Source: an uncultured Clostridium sp. (GTDB taxonomy: Bacteria > Bacillota > Clostridia > TANB77 > CAG-508). Taken from it: 64,000 nt of DNA. The notes under the pieces are model-generated. The model saw nothing but the letters and a program-made list of their open reading frames with translations. It made no database searches and was not told the DNA's origin. The DNA lies in the NCBI GenBank assembly GCA_947648215.1, contig CANSMW010000009.1, forward strand, positions 1 to 64,000, written 5' to 3'. A program made the position numbers and the translations under genes. Each line of letters begins with the position of its first letter. Position 1 is the first letter of the stretch. Below are positions 55,774 through 63,984 of the stretch, piece after piece.

Positions 55774-56475
55774 TTACACTTCCTTTTCTAAAATTCTAAA
55801 TGCTTTTTTTAGCTCTGGTTCTTGGTTTTTTTCTAAAATATCTGCTGCAATATAATATAATCCATCTCGATATAAACTACTTAATTTTCGTATTCCAATT
55901 TTTTCTACTCTTTGGTTTTCAAAAATAATGTTTTGGTCTCCATTATCAAATGGAATATATACTCGAAATTCTTCATTCCATATAGCCTTTGTTCCTAGTG
56001 AAACATAATTCAGATAATCATCTTCTTCTTTTAAAATATCTTTTGAGTATAAGATTTTAGTTAATTCCACTGGTTCTTTAAAATCATTGACAATCTCAAT
56101 TCCTTTCTTTAAGGAATATAAATCGAATGATGTAACAAAATAATTTCTTTTAGCATTTTTCATATCAAATTTTTCAAAATTTTCGTTACTATCAACATCG
56201 ATGAAACAATAATCATATTCTAATTCTTTGTCTTCTGGAACACATAAATATTTTTTAATTTCCTCAAAATTACAAAAGCCTACCGAAACATCAATTCCTT
56301 CAAACTCTGTTACATATGCTTTTGTTGGATTAATGACTGGTACAATATATTTTGCTTTTTGTGTAACAGTATTATCAATAACAAGAACCTTTTTTCCTAC
56401 TGTTACAAGTACTTTCGCTACATATATGATTAAATCTGTTTTATCATAGCTTCCAATAAAACCTATCTTTTCCAT
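55774..56475 (-). CDS. CpaE-like protein without Walker A
   Basis: 233 residues of MinD-like fold: IGFIGSYDKTDLIIYVAKVL at the N-terminus without a glycine-rich loop, then KKVLVIDNTV and YCFIDVDSNE strands. Four bases upstream of the MinD-like gene and probably its partner or a degenerate copy. Not an active ATPase by sequence. Confidence 0.6.
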   Translation of the reverse strand: MEKIGFIGSYDKTDLIIYVAKVLVTVGKKVLVIDNTVTQKAKYIVPVINPTKAYVTEFEGIDVSVGFCNFEEIKKYLCVPEDKELEYDYCFIDVDSNENFEKFDMKNAKRNYFVTSFDLYSLKKGIEIVNDFKEPVELTKILYSKDILKEEDDYLNYVSLGTKAIWNEEFRVYIPFDNGDQNIIFENQRVEKIGIRKLSSLYRDGLYYIAADILEKNQEPELKKAFRILEKEV

Positions 56476-56596
56476 GTCTTACTTATCATTCCTTGTAAAG
56501 TATATTTAGGTTTTTTTATGGGATCTACCTATAAACCCTGTGCTTATTGTTTTTCAAAATAAAATCGTAAACTTTATCTTTTTAACAATTTTCTTG

Positions 56597-57487
56597 TTAT
56601 ATTCCCGCATCAAGAGAATCCATATATTCTTTTCTTGCTTCTTTTGATCTTGTAATTTCTTGTTCCATATTGCTTTCTAAGTTTGTTCTTGCCTCTTCTC
56701 CTACTGCATTTATTTGTGAATTAATGTCTTGTTCTCTTCTTACCATTAAGCTAGAATATCTTGCTGCTAATTCTTGTCTTGCCTCTGCTACAATGTTTGG
56801 ATCCGAATTCATTAAATTGATTACTTCTGCTCTTGGAACAAAAGTTGGTATTGCATTTGCTTGAATTCCTGGTTCTACATAAGTGGTTGCGTATAATTTA
56901 GAACCTGGCATCATATAGGCTTCTACAATTGCATTGCTCATAACTAAACTTTCTTGCTCGTACATATCAATCCAAATAGTATCTTCTGTAATTTGTTTGA
57001 TACGTTTTTTAGATACAACAATATAGTCTTGTCCATTTGGTAATGTTAAGCGAATATCAATATAGTTACCTTCTTCTAAATACTGTGGTAATACAATCAT
57101 ATTATATTGTTGTTCTCTTAAATCTGCGGTTACTTTTGCATCGGATTCTTGTATCAACGCTTTTGATAAAACAAGTCCTTTTGTTAAATCTAATTTTGCA
57201 ATGGTATTTTCAGTAATATCCTCGCGTTTAACGTAATCTGTTGGAATAACATCTTTTATCGCACTTATTTCTAAAAGATCTTCCGAAGTTATTTTTTCTC
57301 CTGATTTTATATCATTTTTTAAAACATACGCTTTTTTTGTATTTGCCTGTGCCGTATCTATCTGCTTTTTATAATTAGTTGCTTGCATAAAGAAAAATGC
57401 AATTCCTACACATCCTATTAGTAGCCCTACGATAATTCCTACTAACATTGAATTTCTTGCTTTTTTTTGCATTGGATTTGTTGCCAT
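56597..57487 (-). CDS. cpaB: CpaB/RcpC-type SAF-domain protein
   Basis: 296 residues. N-terminal helix (MLVGIIVGLLIGCVGIAFFF), then a SAF domain (AYVLKNDIKSGEKITSEDL, GLVLSKALI), as in CpaB of Tad/Flp pili, and a C-terminal helical, possibly coiled tail. First gene of the Tad-like operon. RBS AAGGAGG. Confidence 0.78.
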   Translation of the reverse strand: MATNPMQKKARNSMLVGIIVGLLIGCVGIAFFFMQATNYKKQIDTAQANTKKAYVLKNDIKSGEKITSEDLLEISAIKDVIPTDYVKREDITENTIAKLDLTKGLVLSKALIQESDAKVTADLREQQYNMIVLPQYLEEGNYIDIRLTLPNGQDYIVVSKKRIKQITEDTIWIDMYEQESLVMSNAIVEAYMMPGSKLYATTYVEPGIQANAIPTFVPRAEVINLMNSDPNIVAEARQELAARYSSLMVRREQDINSQINAVGEEARTNLESNMEQEITRSKEARKEYMDSLDAGI

Positions 57488-57670
57488 TTTAAATTCCTCC
57501 TTACATGGTTATGACAAAATAACACTATTTCTTTTATTTTATAACAATTTACAAGGAAGTACAACACCTTTAGCCAGTTGTCATGTAAAAATAATCCCCT
57601 TGTAATATTTTCGTAATATTCCTTTTTCACACATCCGTAACTACTTTTTTAAATTTTTTCTATAGCATCT

Positions 57671-58550
57671 TTATGGTACTGTTATATATTTACATATTGC
57701 TTCTGCTACTCCATCGTGGTCATTATCTTTTACAATAACATTTCCTATTTGATTAGCAGAGAGCATGGAATTCCCCATAGCAATTCCTAAGCCTGCTTTT
57801 TCTACCATTTCTTTATCATTTGCATTATCCCCAATTGCTACCACTTCTTCTGGTTTTATCTTTAGCTTTTGAATTAAATATTCAATGGCAGACCATTTAT
57901 TGGTGTTCTTTTTTGCAATTTCCGTATAGTAATATTCTACTGGAATTTCTTCGGTACCATCTTTTATGATTTTTCTTGACATATGCTCTACTTCCAAAAC
58001 ATCAATTTTGGATATTAATTTTAATATTTTTATAATACTATCAAAAATGATTTTATCATTATCACAAATGGTCATTTTTAAAATTGGTAGATCTTCTTTT
58101 TCCTGAATATATTCGTAAAGATGTGGTATTATATTAATGTTTGTTCTTTTTTCCATTGGTTTTTTACTATTTTCTTTATCGTAAAAAAGAGTATTATAAT
58201 TTAACGATTTTGTTAATACTTCGTTCATGGTGTACAAATTATAATAAATGCTATTTTCTTCACAAATTTTCATAATATTTAATACTTTTTCTTTTTCCAT
58301 AAACGCATCGTATAAAACTTCTTCGTTTTGCAAATCATAAATTAAAGTGCCATTGCCACAAATTGTATAACGATTTGCACAAATTTCATTCGCAATACTT
58401 TTTACCGCTTGTGGCATTCTTCCGAGAAGCAATTACAACATAAATACCTTGGTTTATCGCTTTTTTTATTGCCTCTTTGTTTTTAGGACTTATTTCACCA
58501 TAAGAATTTAGCAAAGTTCCATCTAAATCAATGGCAATTAATTTGTACAT
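57671..58550 (-). CDS. Cof-type HAD phosphatase, one +1 shift at CGG
   Basis: A 292-residue cytosolic sugar-phosphate or flavin phosphatase. Motif I MYKLIAIDLDGTLLNSYG at the N-terminus is in one frame and everything after residue 42 in another. At codon 43, TCT CGG AAG is read as TCT GGA AGA, giving VVIASGRMPQAV, the conserved (A/T)(S/T)GR motif II region. Motif IV is VVAIGDNANDKEMVEKAGLG. Without the shift the N-terminal catalytic Asp pair would be lost. Alone, after the Tad operon's promoter side. Confidence 0.92.
58422..58424 (-). other. CGG +1 shift site in the HAD phosphatase
   Basis: GCT TCT CGG AAG AAT in zero frame; skipping C gives TCT GGA AGA ATG CCA (S-G-R-M-P). Confidence 0.92.
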
Positions 58551-58659
58551 GCTTTTCCCCTTCTTTCGTAGTTTTTCAATTTATTATACAAAAAAAAATC
58601 AAACTTTACAAGAAAAAACACAATATTTTCACACATTTTACATATGAAATAATTTCCAG

Positions 58660-58687
58660 TTTATTTTTGTATTTATTGCACATTCTA
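58660..58687 (+). promoter_or_regulatory. Possible sigma-G promoter of the SASP gene
   Basis: CATTCTA (58681-58687) matches the sigma-G -10 form CATNNTA and is about 65 bases before the SASP start. The -35 region (GTTTA at about 58659) is a poor match. Confidence 0.4.
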
Positions 58688-58751
58688 TATATCGAAGAAG
58701 CAAGAATGTTTTTTCAAAAATGTAAAATATTTTGCAGGAGGTGAAATAACG

Positions 58752-58958
58752 ATGGCATCAAACAATAGTAATATAAAAGCTGTTCCAGAAGCTATGAACG
58801 CTTTAGAAAAATTCAAATATGAAGTAGCTAGCGAAGTAGGTGTTACTTTAAAAGATGGTTACAACGGAAACATTTCAGCTAAAGACGCTGGAAAAATCGG
58901 TGGTAACATGGTAAGAAAAATGATTCAACAAGCTGAAAACAATATGATTGGTAGATAG
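58752..58958 (+). CDS. Alpha/beta-type small acid-soluble spore protein
   Basis: 68 residues; binds and protects spore DNA. It shows the family segments EAMNALEKFKYEVASEVGV (with the GPR protease cleavage region) and GYNGNISAKDAGKIGGNMVRKM. AGGAGGTG ribosome site and strong terminator. One of the clearest spore markers here. Confidence 0.96.
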   Translation: MASNNSNIKAVPEAMNALEKFKYEVASEVGVTLKDGYNGNISAKDAGKIGGNMVRKMIQQAENNMIGR

Positions 58959-59028
58959 TTTTTATTAAACTAGATTATCATAAATGAAGGTAGGAATGTA
59001 TTTTTTGTTTTTTTACGTAGTAATACAT

Positions 59029-59059
59029 AAAAAGGCAGGAAATGTATTCCTGCCTTTTT
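59029..59059 (+). terminator. Terminator after the SASP gene
   Basis: AAAAAGGCAGGAA and TTCCTGCCTTTTT form a 13-bp stem with a 5-base loop. Confidence 0.9.
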
Positions 59060-59121
59060 AATAATTTTGTGCATTATACTGTACAAAATTATCTTTTTGC
59101 AATTTTGTTTATTTTAGAATT

Positions 59122-59652
59122 CTATTCTGGTTCTACAATACCATAATTTTTTGAATTTTTTAGTTTAAATACAACATTTACTTTATTTGTATCAATATTA
59201 ATGAACGTATAGAAAATGTCTTGTGGTTTTTCTTGTAGTTTTAAAATAGCATCTTCTACTGCCATTGGTTTTGCTTCGTAGTAAATGGTTTTTATAATTT
59301 CTTCTTCTACTTCGTGTTTGTCATTCATGTATAGAATTTCTTTTTGTTTGATGGAATCTTCTTTATTCATTTTATCTTTTTTGGTTTTGGTTTTTCTAAT
59401 TTGTCCTTCTAAAATGTCGATATCTTTGTCTATGGCTGCATATAGATCTTTATGCGACGTTACCGCTTTATAGGTATCTCCATTGGCTAATAGTAATAGT
59501 TCTGCAATTTGTTCGTTTTTTTCGCATTTGATGGTTGCTGTTACTTCCATATCCTCTCCAAAATATTTTACAAGTCTTTCTACTTTTTTTGTCACATAGT
59601 CTTTTATGGCTTCTGTTGCGGTTAAATCTTTTCCTGTTATTTTGATATTCAT
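59122..59652 (-). CDS. hpf: Ribosome hibernation factor HPF, long form
   Basis: 176 residues: N-terminal S30AE domain (MNIKITGKDLTATEAIKDYV, LYAAIDKDIDILEGQIRK) and a C-terminal dimerisation domain (KPMAVEDAILKLQEKPQDIF). It dimerises 70S ribosomes in stationary phase. Confidence 0.95.
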   Translation of the reverse strand: MNIKITGKDLTATEAIKDYVTKKVERLVKYFGEDMEVTATIKCEKNEQIAELLLLANGDTYKAVTSHKDLYAAIDKDIDILEGQIRKTKTKKDKMNKEDSIKQKEILYMNDKHEVEEEIIKTIYYEAKPMAVEDAILKLQEKPQDIFYTFINIDTNKVNVVFKLKNSKNYGIVEPE

Positions 59653-59755
59653 AACAATCTCTTCCTTTCTTTATTTCGTATGTTCTTTTGTTTATGGTTT
59701 GATTATATACTACATTTTTAATTTTTGCAACAGGTTTTCAATTGATTTTAAAAAG

Positions 59756-59780
59756 GGCGAACACAAGGCTCGCCACTACA
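59756..59780. repeat. Dispersed palindrome, family A copy 10 (variant)
   Basis: GGGCGAACACAAGGCTCGCC then ACTAC. Its CTA (59776-59778) is the TAG stop codon of recO. Confidence 0.55.
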
Positions 59781-60506
59781 AGAATTCTTCTAATTTGTAG
59801 TCTTTTTCTAGTTTTTCGTTTAAATAGATTTTTGCTATCAGTTCCAATTCTTTTATGCAATTTTCACTGATTTGGAAAGAGAATAGTTTTTTGGGTGGTG
59901 CTAGTACAATATAGGAAATAGCATCTTTGGTGGCTCCGTGATATTTGCATGACACTTTTATCGAATTTTGCGTGGATGCCACATTTTAATCCACTATCTC
60001 GAAAGCTAAAGTATAGTAAATCTTCCTTACTACCGGCATTCTTTGCAAGAAGAAATATGTGGTGTAAATCCTAAAATGCATAAAAGCCTTATTTTAAAAA
60101 TTGCTAATACAAAATCCATATTTTTATCGGTTTCAGATAAGGTATAGAGTGTGTTTAAATATAATTGCAAAATTTTGTAGCTATTTTCATTTTCATTGGT
60201 TACATCACAAATGATTTTGGTAATATGGCTTGCATATTTCAATTTATCAAAATCGGTTCTTAAATGGTAAAACATTTCGATGGTTTCACAAGAATTTATG
60301 TGATAAGTGCTTGCTCCTTGATATAGCATATATTCTCCAAAGCATAAAAACTGGCTACCAGCAAGAAGTGCACTTTTTGCTCTTCTTGCTCCTTTGGCAG
60401 CACAGCTTATTTTTCCAAGACCCGGTGTTAACATCGTTAACATCTTGTCATAGTCTCCCATATTACTTTCTCGTATTACAATTCCATTTGTTTTGAATGT
60501 TCCCAT
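59776..60506 (-). CDS. recO: DNA repair protein RecO, two +1 shifts at CGG
   Basis: Loads RecA with RecF/RecR. After correction it has 242 residues: N-terminal OB fold (TNGIVIRESNMGDYDKMLTM), helical middle, zinc site and C-terminal helices. At codon 158, TGC CGG TAG is read as TGC GGT AGT, giving CKECGSKEDLLYFSFRDSG. At residue 190, TCA CGG AGC is read as TCA GGA GCC, giving ISGATKDAISYIVLAP and KLFSFQ. Both follow the RecO family layout exactly. Start taken at 60506; a longer start at 60521 has no ribosome site. Overlaps yqzL. Confidence 0.92.
59936..59938 (-). other. Second CGG +1 shift site in recO
   Basis: ATA TCA CGG AGC in the once-shifted frame; skipping C gives TCA GGA GCC ACC AAA GAT and leads to the family C-terminus. 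Confidence 0.9.
60033..60035 (-). other. First CGG +1 shift site in recO
   Basis: GAA TGC CGG TAG in zero frame; skipping C gives TGC GGT AGT AAG, the CxxCG zinc motif. A stop follows CGG directly. Confidence 0.93.
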
Positions 60507-60627
60507 TTTTTTCTTCACCATTTACATTATCTATGTTTTTTTCCATGTTTTCTACTTCAACTAATTCTAGGAATGTATTGATGTCACCTGTATTTTTAAA
60601 TGTGTTCCATGCAATTTGTTTGATCAC
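60463..60627 (-). CDS. yqzL: YqzL-type small protein
   Basis: A 54-residue open frame with start GTG nine bases after AAGGAG: MIKQIAWNTFKNTGDINTFL resembles the YqzL family, which sits between era and recO in Bacillota, as here. Its last 59 bases overlap recO's upstream region in another frame. Function unknown. Confidence 0.72.
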   Translation of the reverse strand: MIKQIAWNTFKNTGDINTFLELVEVENMEKNIDNVNGEEKNGNIQNKWNCNTRK

Positions 60628-60714
60628 ACCTATCATCTCCTTTTTTTGTTTTTATCTTTTGTATTTTTGAAAATTTTATTCATTAACTTATTTCTAAAGA
60701 ATTGTTAATTTTTT

Positions 60715-60768
60715 AAGAACCCACAGTCAGCTTCGCTGACAGCCTCCTTAAGTAAAGGGGCCTTTTTA
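60715..60768. repeat. Dispersed element, family B copy 3
   Basis: AAGAACCCACAGTCAGC, TTCG, GCTGAC, then CTCCTTAAGTAAAGGGGCC, between era and yqzL. Confidence 0.75.
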
Positions 60769-60840
60769 TAGTCATTTCTTCGAAGAATTACCCCATTTAA
60801 GTGCTATTTGCATTTGAATACTTATGCTTTTTTCATTTTC

Positions 60841-61743
60841 TTAATTAAATTTAAAATTTTTCACGATGTTTTCTTTGTTTTGCCAGTCTTCACTTACTTT
60901 TACCCATGTTTTTAAGTTGACTTTTGTTTCTAGTATTTTTTCTAAATCTTGTCTTGCATAGGTTCCAATTCGTTTTAACATGTTTCCGTTTTTTCCAATA
61001 ATAATCCCTTTATGTGAATTTCGTAAACAGTAAATCGTTGCTTCTATATCATATAGTTCTTCTTTGTTTTTGGTACTTCTTAAATTCATTTTTTCCACTT
61101 CAACATATAGCCCATGTGGTACTTCATCATCTAATAATTTTAACGCTTTTTCACGAATGACTTCTTCTACTAGTTGTCTCATAGTTTGGTCTGTATATTC
61201 GTCTATATCATAATAAGCAGGTCCTGGTTTTAATAATTTCTCTATTTCAATTAATACATCTTCTGTTTTATCTTTCTTTATAGCAGAAATTGGTATAACT
61301 GCTTGAAAATCATATTCCTTGCGGTAGGTTTCAATTAGATTTAATAGCGTTTCTCTTTTTACTAAATCTATTTTATTGATTATTAGAATGGTTTTGTTTC
61401 CCGCTTCTTTTATTTTTTCTAGAATAATTCTGTCACCTTTTCCAATATCTTCACTGGTAGCTTCTATTAGAAATAATACCACATCTACATCTCCCACACT
61501 ACCAAAAGCGGTTTCAATCATGGTATTTCCTAATTTCGTTTTTGGCTTATGAATTCCCGGGGTGTCTATAAAAATAATTTGCGAATGCTCCCTATTCACA
61601 ATGGCACGAATTGCCGTTCTTGTGGTTTGTGGTTTATTGGTCATGATTGCTACTTTTTCTCCCACTAACGAATTAATGAGTGTTGATTTTCCAACATTAG
61701 TCCTTCCTATAATGGCTACAAAACCAGATTTAAATTCTTCCAT
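60841..61743 (-). CDS. era: GTPase Era
   Basis: Assembly factor for the 30S subunit. 300 residues: G1 GRTNVGKST, G3 DTPGIHKP, G4 NKID, and the C-terminal KH domain with GIIIGKNGNMLKRIG. Standard length and no shift site. Confidence 0.97.
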   Translation of the reverse strand: MEEFKSGFVAIIGRTNVGKSTLINSLVGEKVAIMTNKPQTTRTAIRAIVNREHSQIIFIDTPGIHKPKTKLGNTMIETAFGSVGDVDVVLFLIEATSEDIGKGDRIILEKIKEAGNKTILIINKIDLVKRETLLNLIETYRKEYDFQAVIPISAIKKDKTEDVLIEIEKLLKPGPAYYDIDEYTDQTMRQLVEEVIREKALKLLDDEVPHGLYVEVEKMNLRSTKNKEELYDIEATIYCLRNSHKGIIIGKNGNMLKRIGTYARQDLEKILETKVNLKTWVKVSEDWQNKENIVKNFKFN

Positions 61744-61897
61744 TTGTTTCTTCCTTTACTTTGTATAAATGTTGTTTATTTTTAGCAATGCTCTTTTTTA
61801 TTATAACTATTTTAATTTGCTAAATTTGTCTTGATTAGTCGATAATTTTTATATTTTTTTCTTCCTTTTTTACTTGACAAATCTGTTTTCTTTCGTT

Positions 61898-61970
61898 AAG
61901 AACCCCCAGTCACGCTCCCGCGTGCCAGCCCCCTTGTTAAAGGGGCTTTCTTGCAACACTTCGTAAGGTT
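61898..61970. repeat. Dispersed element, family B copy 4
   Basis: AAGAACCCCCAGTC at the left and CCCCCTTGTTAAAGGGGCTT at the right, ending in CTTGCAACACTTCG. In inverted orientation to copy 5. Together they fill most of the 375-base gap between era and the DUF3048 gene, where no coding sequence is seen. Confidence 0.8.
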
Positions 61971-62040
61971 AGCTAATTTCTTGCTATCAATAAACTATAA
62001 TCTTTTTACTATTATTTCATATTTTTGTACTTGCTTATTG

Positions 62041-62112
62041 CACAAAAACTTCGAAGACCTACAAGAAAGCCCCTTTAACAAGGGGGCTGGCGCGGAGCGA
62101 CTGGGGGTTCTT
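62041..62112. repeat. Dispersed element, family B copy 5
   Basis: AAGAAAGCCCCTTTAACAAG core and GACTGGGGGTTCTT end, preceded by ACAAAAACTTCGAAG. Same extended left flank as copy 1 at 21609. Inverted relative to copy 4. Confidence 0.8.
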
Positions 62113-62118
62113 CCATTC

Positions 62119-63162
62119 CTATTCAATCACAACATTAGCATCAATTGGACATATTTGAATGAATGTGTTTCCATCATTTACCTTAATCTCATTTCCTTCT
62201 AAATCTTTATAAATGGTCTTTTCGGTTCTTGCGGATTTACTACATACAATTTCAATTGCTTTTCCGTTTGTAATGTAATATCCTTTTTTATCTCCAATAT
62301 TCTTTAAGCCTTGTCTTCCCTTGTTTTCTTTGTCTGGCAAGTTATAGTTTTCTGCAAAGGTTATGATAATATTTTTAGTGGTAATATCTTGTTTGGTATT
62401 CCAATCGGTTTGTTTTACATTTCTTGCATAACGAGTATATCGTTTCGTTTCTACATCATAGGTATAGCTTACGACTTGAAGATTACTATATGGAATCACA
62501 ATATGGCTTGCTTCTACTCCTGTTTCTAGTTCTACCTCATCTACTTGGTAGTTTAGTACACTTTTTGCATTTGATTGTGTTCGGTAGCCTTTTTCTCCTG
62601 CTATTTTTAGAATATTTTGCATGCTAGTAACTGCATTATGTGGTGCTTTTTTATCTTTTACTCTCCAGAAATCTTTTGAACTTTCTACTAGTCCATTAAT
62701 ATTGTTTACTTTTAAGGTTTTAATATCTGCTTCTGCTTGTGGACTCCAGCCATAATGAACATAGATGGCATCATTTTCTAAGGCATAGTCTAAGAAGTAA
62801 TGTCTTGAACTACGGATTGGTCCAATTTTATCTAAACTCACTCCTTTGAAAATTTCCATTAATCTAGTTTCTCCGCCTTCTACAATGATTTCATACACAA
62901 CATAGGCATCATTTAAACCAGCTTGTGGCCATGCTCCTTTGTGGTTATCTATCATAACCGCTACTGGACGATTATTGCCACGGTAAATTTGTGGTGTTTT
63001 TTCCTCTTTTACTGGCTCTTGTGGTACCTCTCCCATTCCGATTTCATTGGTTGGTTCTTTTGATTGGTTATCTCCTACTACTTTCATTGCTAGTAATACA
63101 CCTGCTATGATTACTAATATGACTAGTATTACGACTAATGCAATAATTCCTTTTTTTCCCAT
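62119..63162 (-). CDS. DUF3048 (YerB-like) membrane-anchored protein
   Basis: 347 residues. N-terminal helix (GIIALVVILVILVIIAGVLL) then an extracellular DUF3048 fold: RPVAVMIDNHKGAWPQAGL, IGPIRSSRHYF, HYGWSPQAEADI. B. subtilis YerB is the known relative; its role is unsettled. Anchored outside the cell. Confidence 0.88.
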   Translation of the reverse strand: MGKKGIIALVVILVILVIIAGVLLAMKVVGDNQSKEPTNEIGMGEVPQEPVKEEKTPQIYRGNNRPVAVMIDNHKGAWPQAGLNDAYVVYEIIVEGGETRLMEIFKGVSLDKIGPIRSSRHYFLDYALENDAIYVHYGWSPQAEADIKTLKVNNINGLVESSKDFWRVKDKKAPHNAVTSMQNILKIAGEKGYRTQSNAKSVLNYQVDEVELETGVEASHIVIPYSNLQVVSYTYDVETKRYTRYARNVKQTDWNTKQDITTKNIIITFAENYNLPDKENKGRQGLKNIGDKKGYYITNGKAIEIVCSKSARTEKTIYKDLEGNEIKVNDGNTFIQICPIDANVVIE

Positions 63163-63213
63163 TTTCTTTTCTCCTCTATATTATTTATTTTAATCTATTC
63201 TAATTTAGGTCAT

Positions 63214-63984
63214 TTATTGTCTGATTTGAAAATTTTGAAAAATTTCTGAAATGGAGGCTAGTGAATTTATGTGTAAATATAAAATTGCTAATCCATATAA
63301 TAAAATGACTACTAAAACGCCTACACATGCCCCTATGATAATTTCTGCTTTGGTTCGTTTGTTTGTTTGATAACGGTTAATGGCAACCAAAAGTGCTAGT
63401 ACCAATGCTAGTGTAAAAATAACTACATTTCTTGTGGTGAGCCATACAATGGTAAGTGCTGCAAACGCAACTGCTGTTTGACCACTTGGCATAAAATTTT
63501 CTTTGACAAATTTATGTTTTTTCGTGGCTGCTGCTTTTAGCGTAACAATGACAATAACCGTTAATAATACTGCTACAAATGCTAAGTGGATTGGTGAATT
63601 TACAACCTCGTCTACCATTCTTAATCCAATGGTACTAATTTTTTGAAAAAATAAAAAATATGCTACAATAATGGCATTAATGGCTGCTATGACAACCGCT
63701 CCTGCTCCTACATCTTTTGCAATTTTCGCTTTTGGATGATAAAGGTCTGTATATAAATCTACTACAGTTTCAACCGCAGTATTAAACATCTCTGCAACAA
63801 TAATTAATACTACCGTAAACATTAAACATAAAAATTCTGCTCTTGATAAGTCAAAAAACAAACTTATTAGCATGACTGCTACTGCAATTAGTAATTGCTT
63901 TTTGATGTTGCTTTGTGTGGTAATGGCATAAATAATACCATCTAATGCATTTTGACAGGCATCTAAAAAATTACCATTTTTCAT
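63214..63984 (-). CDS. DgkA-type lipid kinase fused to a PAP2-like domain
   Basis: 256 residues. The N-terminal third is a prokaryotic diacylglycerol/undecaprenol kinase (EMFNTAVETVVDLYTDLYHP, catalytic Glu in NTAVE) with three helices. The rest is a PAP2-like membrane domain with about four helices, where PSGQ replaces the usual PSGH. Such fusions could switch undecaprenol phosphorylation, but the changed motif leaves phosphatase activity in doubt. No gene is seen in the last 16 bases of the window. Confidence 0.82.
   Translation of the reverse strand: MKNGNFLDACQNALDGIIYAITTQSNIKKQLLIAVAVMLISLFFDLSRAEFLCLMFTVVLIIVAEMFNTAVETVVDLYTDLYHPKAKIAKDVGAGAVVIAAINAIIVAYFLFFQKISTIGLRMVDEVVNSPIHLAFVAVLLTVIVIVTLKAAATKKHKFVKENFMPSGQTAVAFAALTIVWLTTRNVVIFTLALVLALLVAINRYQTNKRTKAEIIIGACVGVLVVILLYGLAILYLHINSLASISEIFQNFQIRQ

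Noticed and set aside
5490-60035. Sequencing or assembly error as the cause of the fourteen frameshifts
   Set aside because: All fourteen are the same event (C before GGN), always in codon phase, with no deletions or other insertions, and none in the highly conserved ribosomal genes. An artefact would hit other phases and other motifs. Raw reads were not available, so it is disfavoured rather than excluded.
5490-60035. Simple reassignment of CGG to another amino acid
   Set aside because: The reading frame itself changes after CGG; substitution alone cannot restore the downstream frame.
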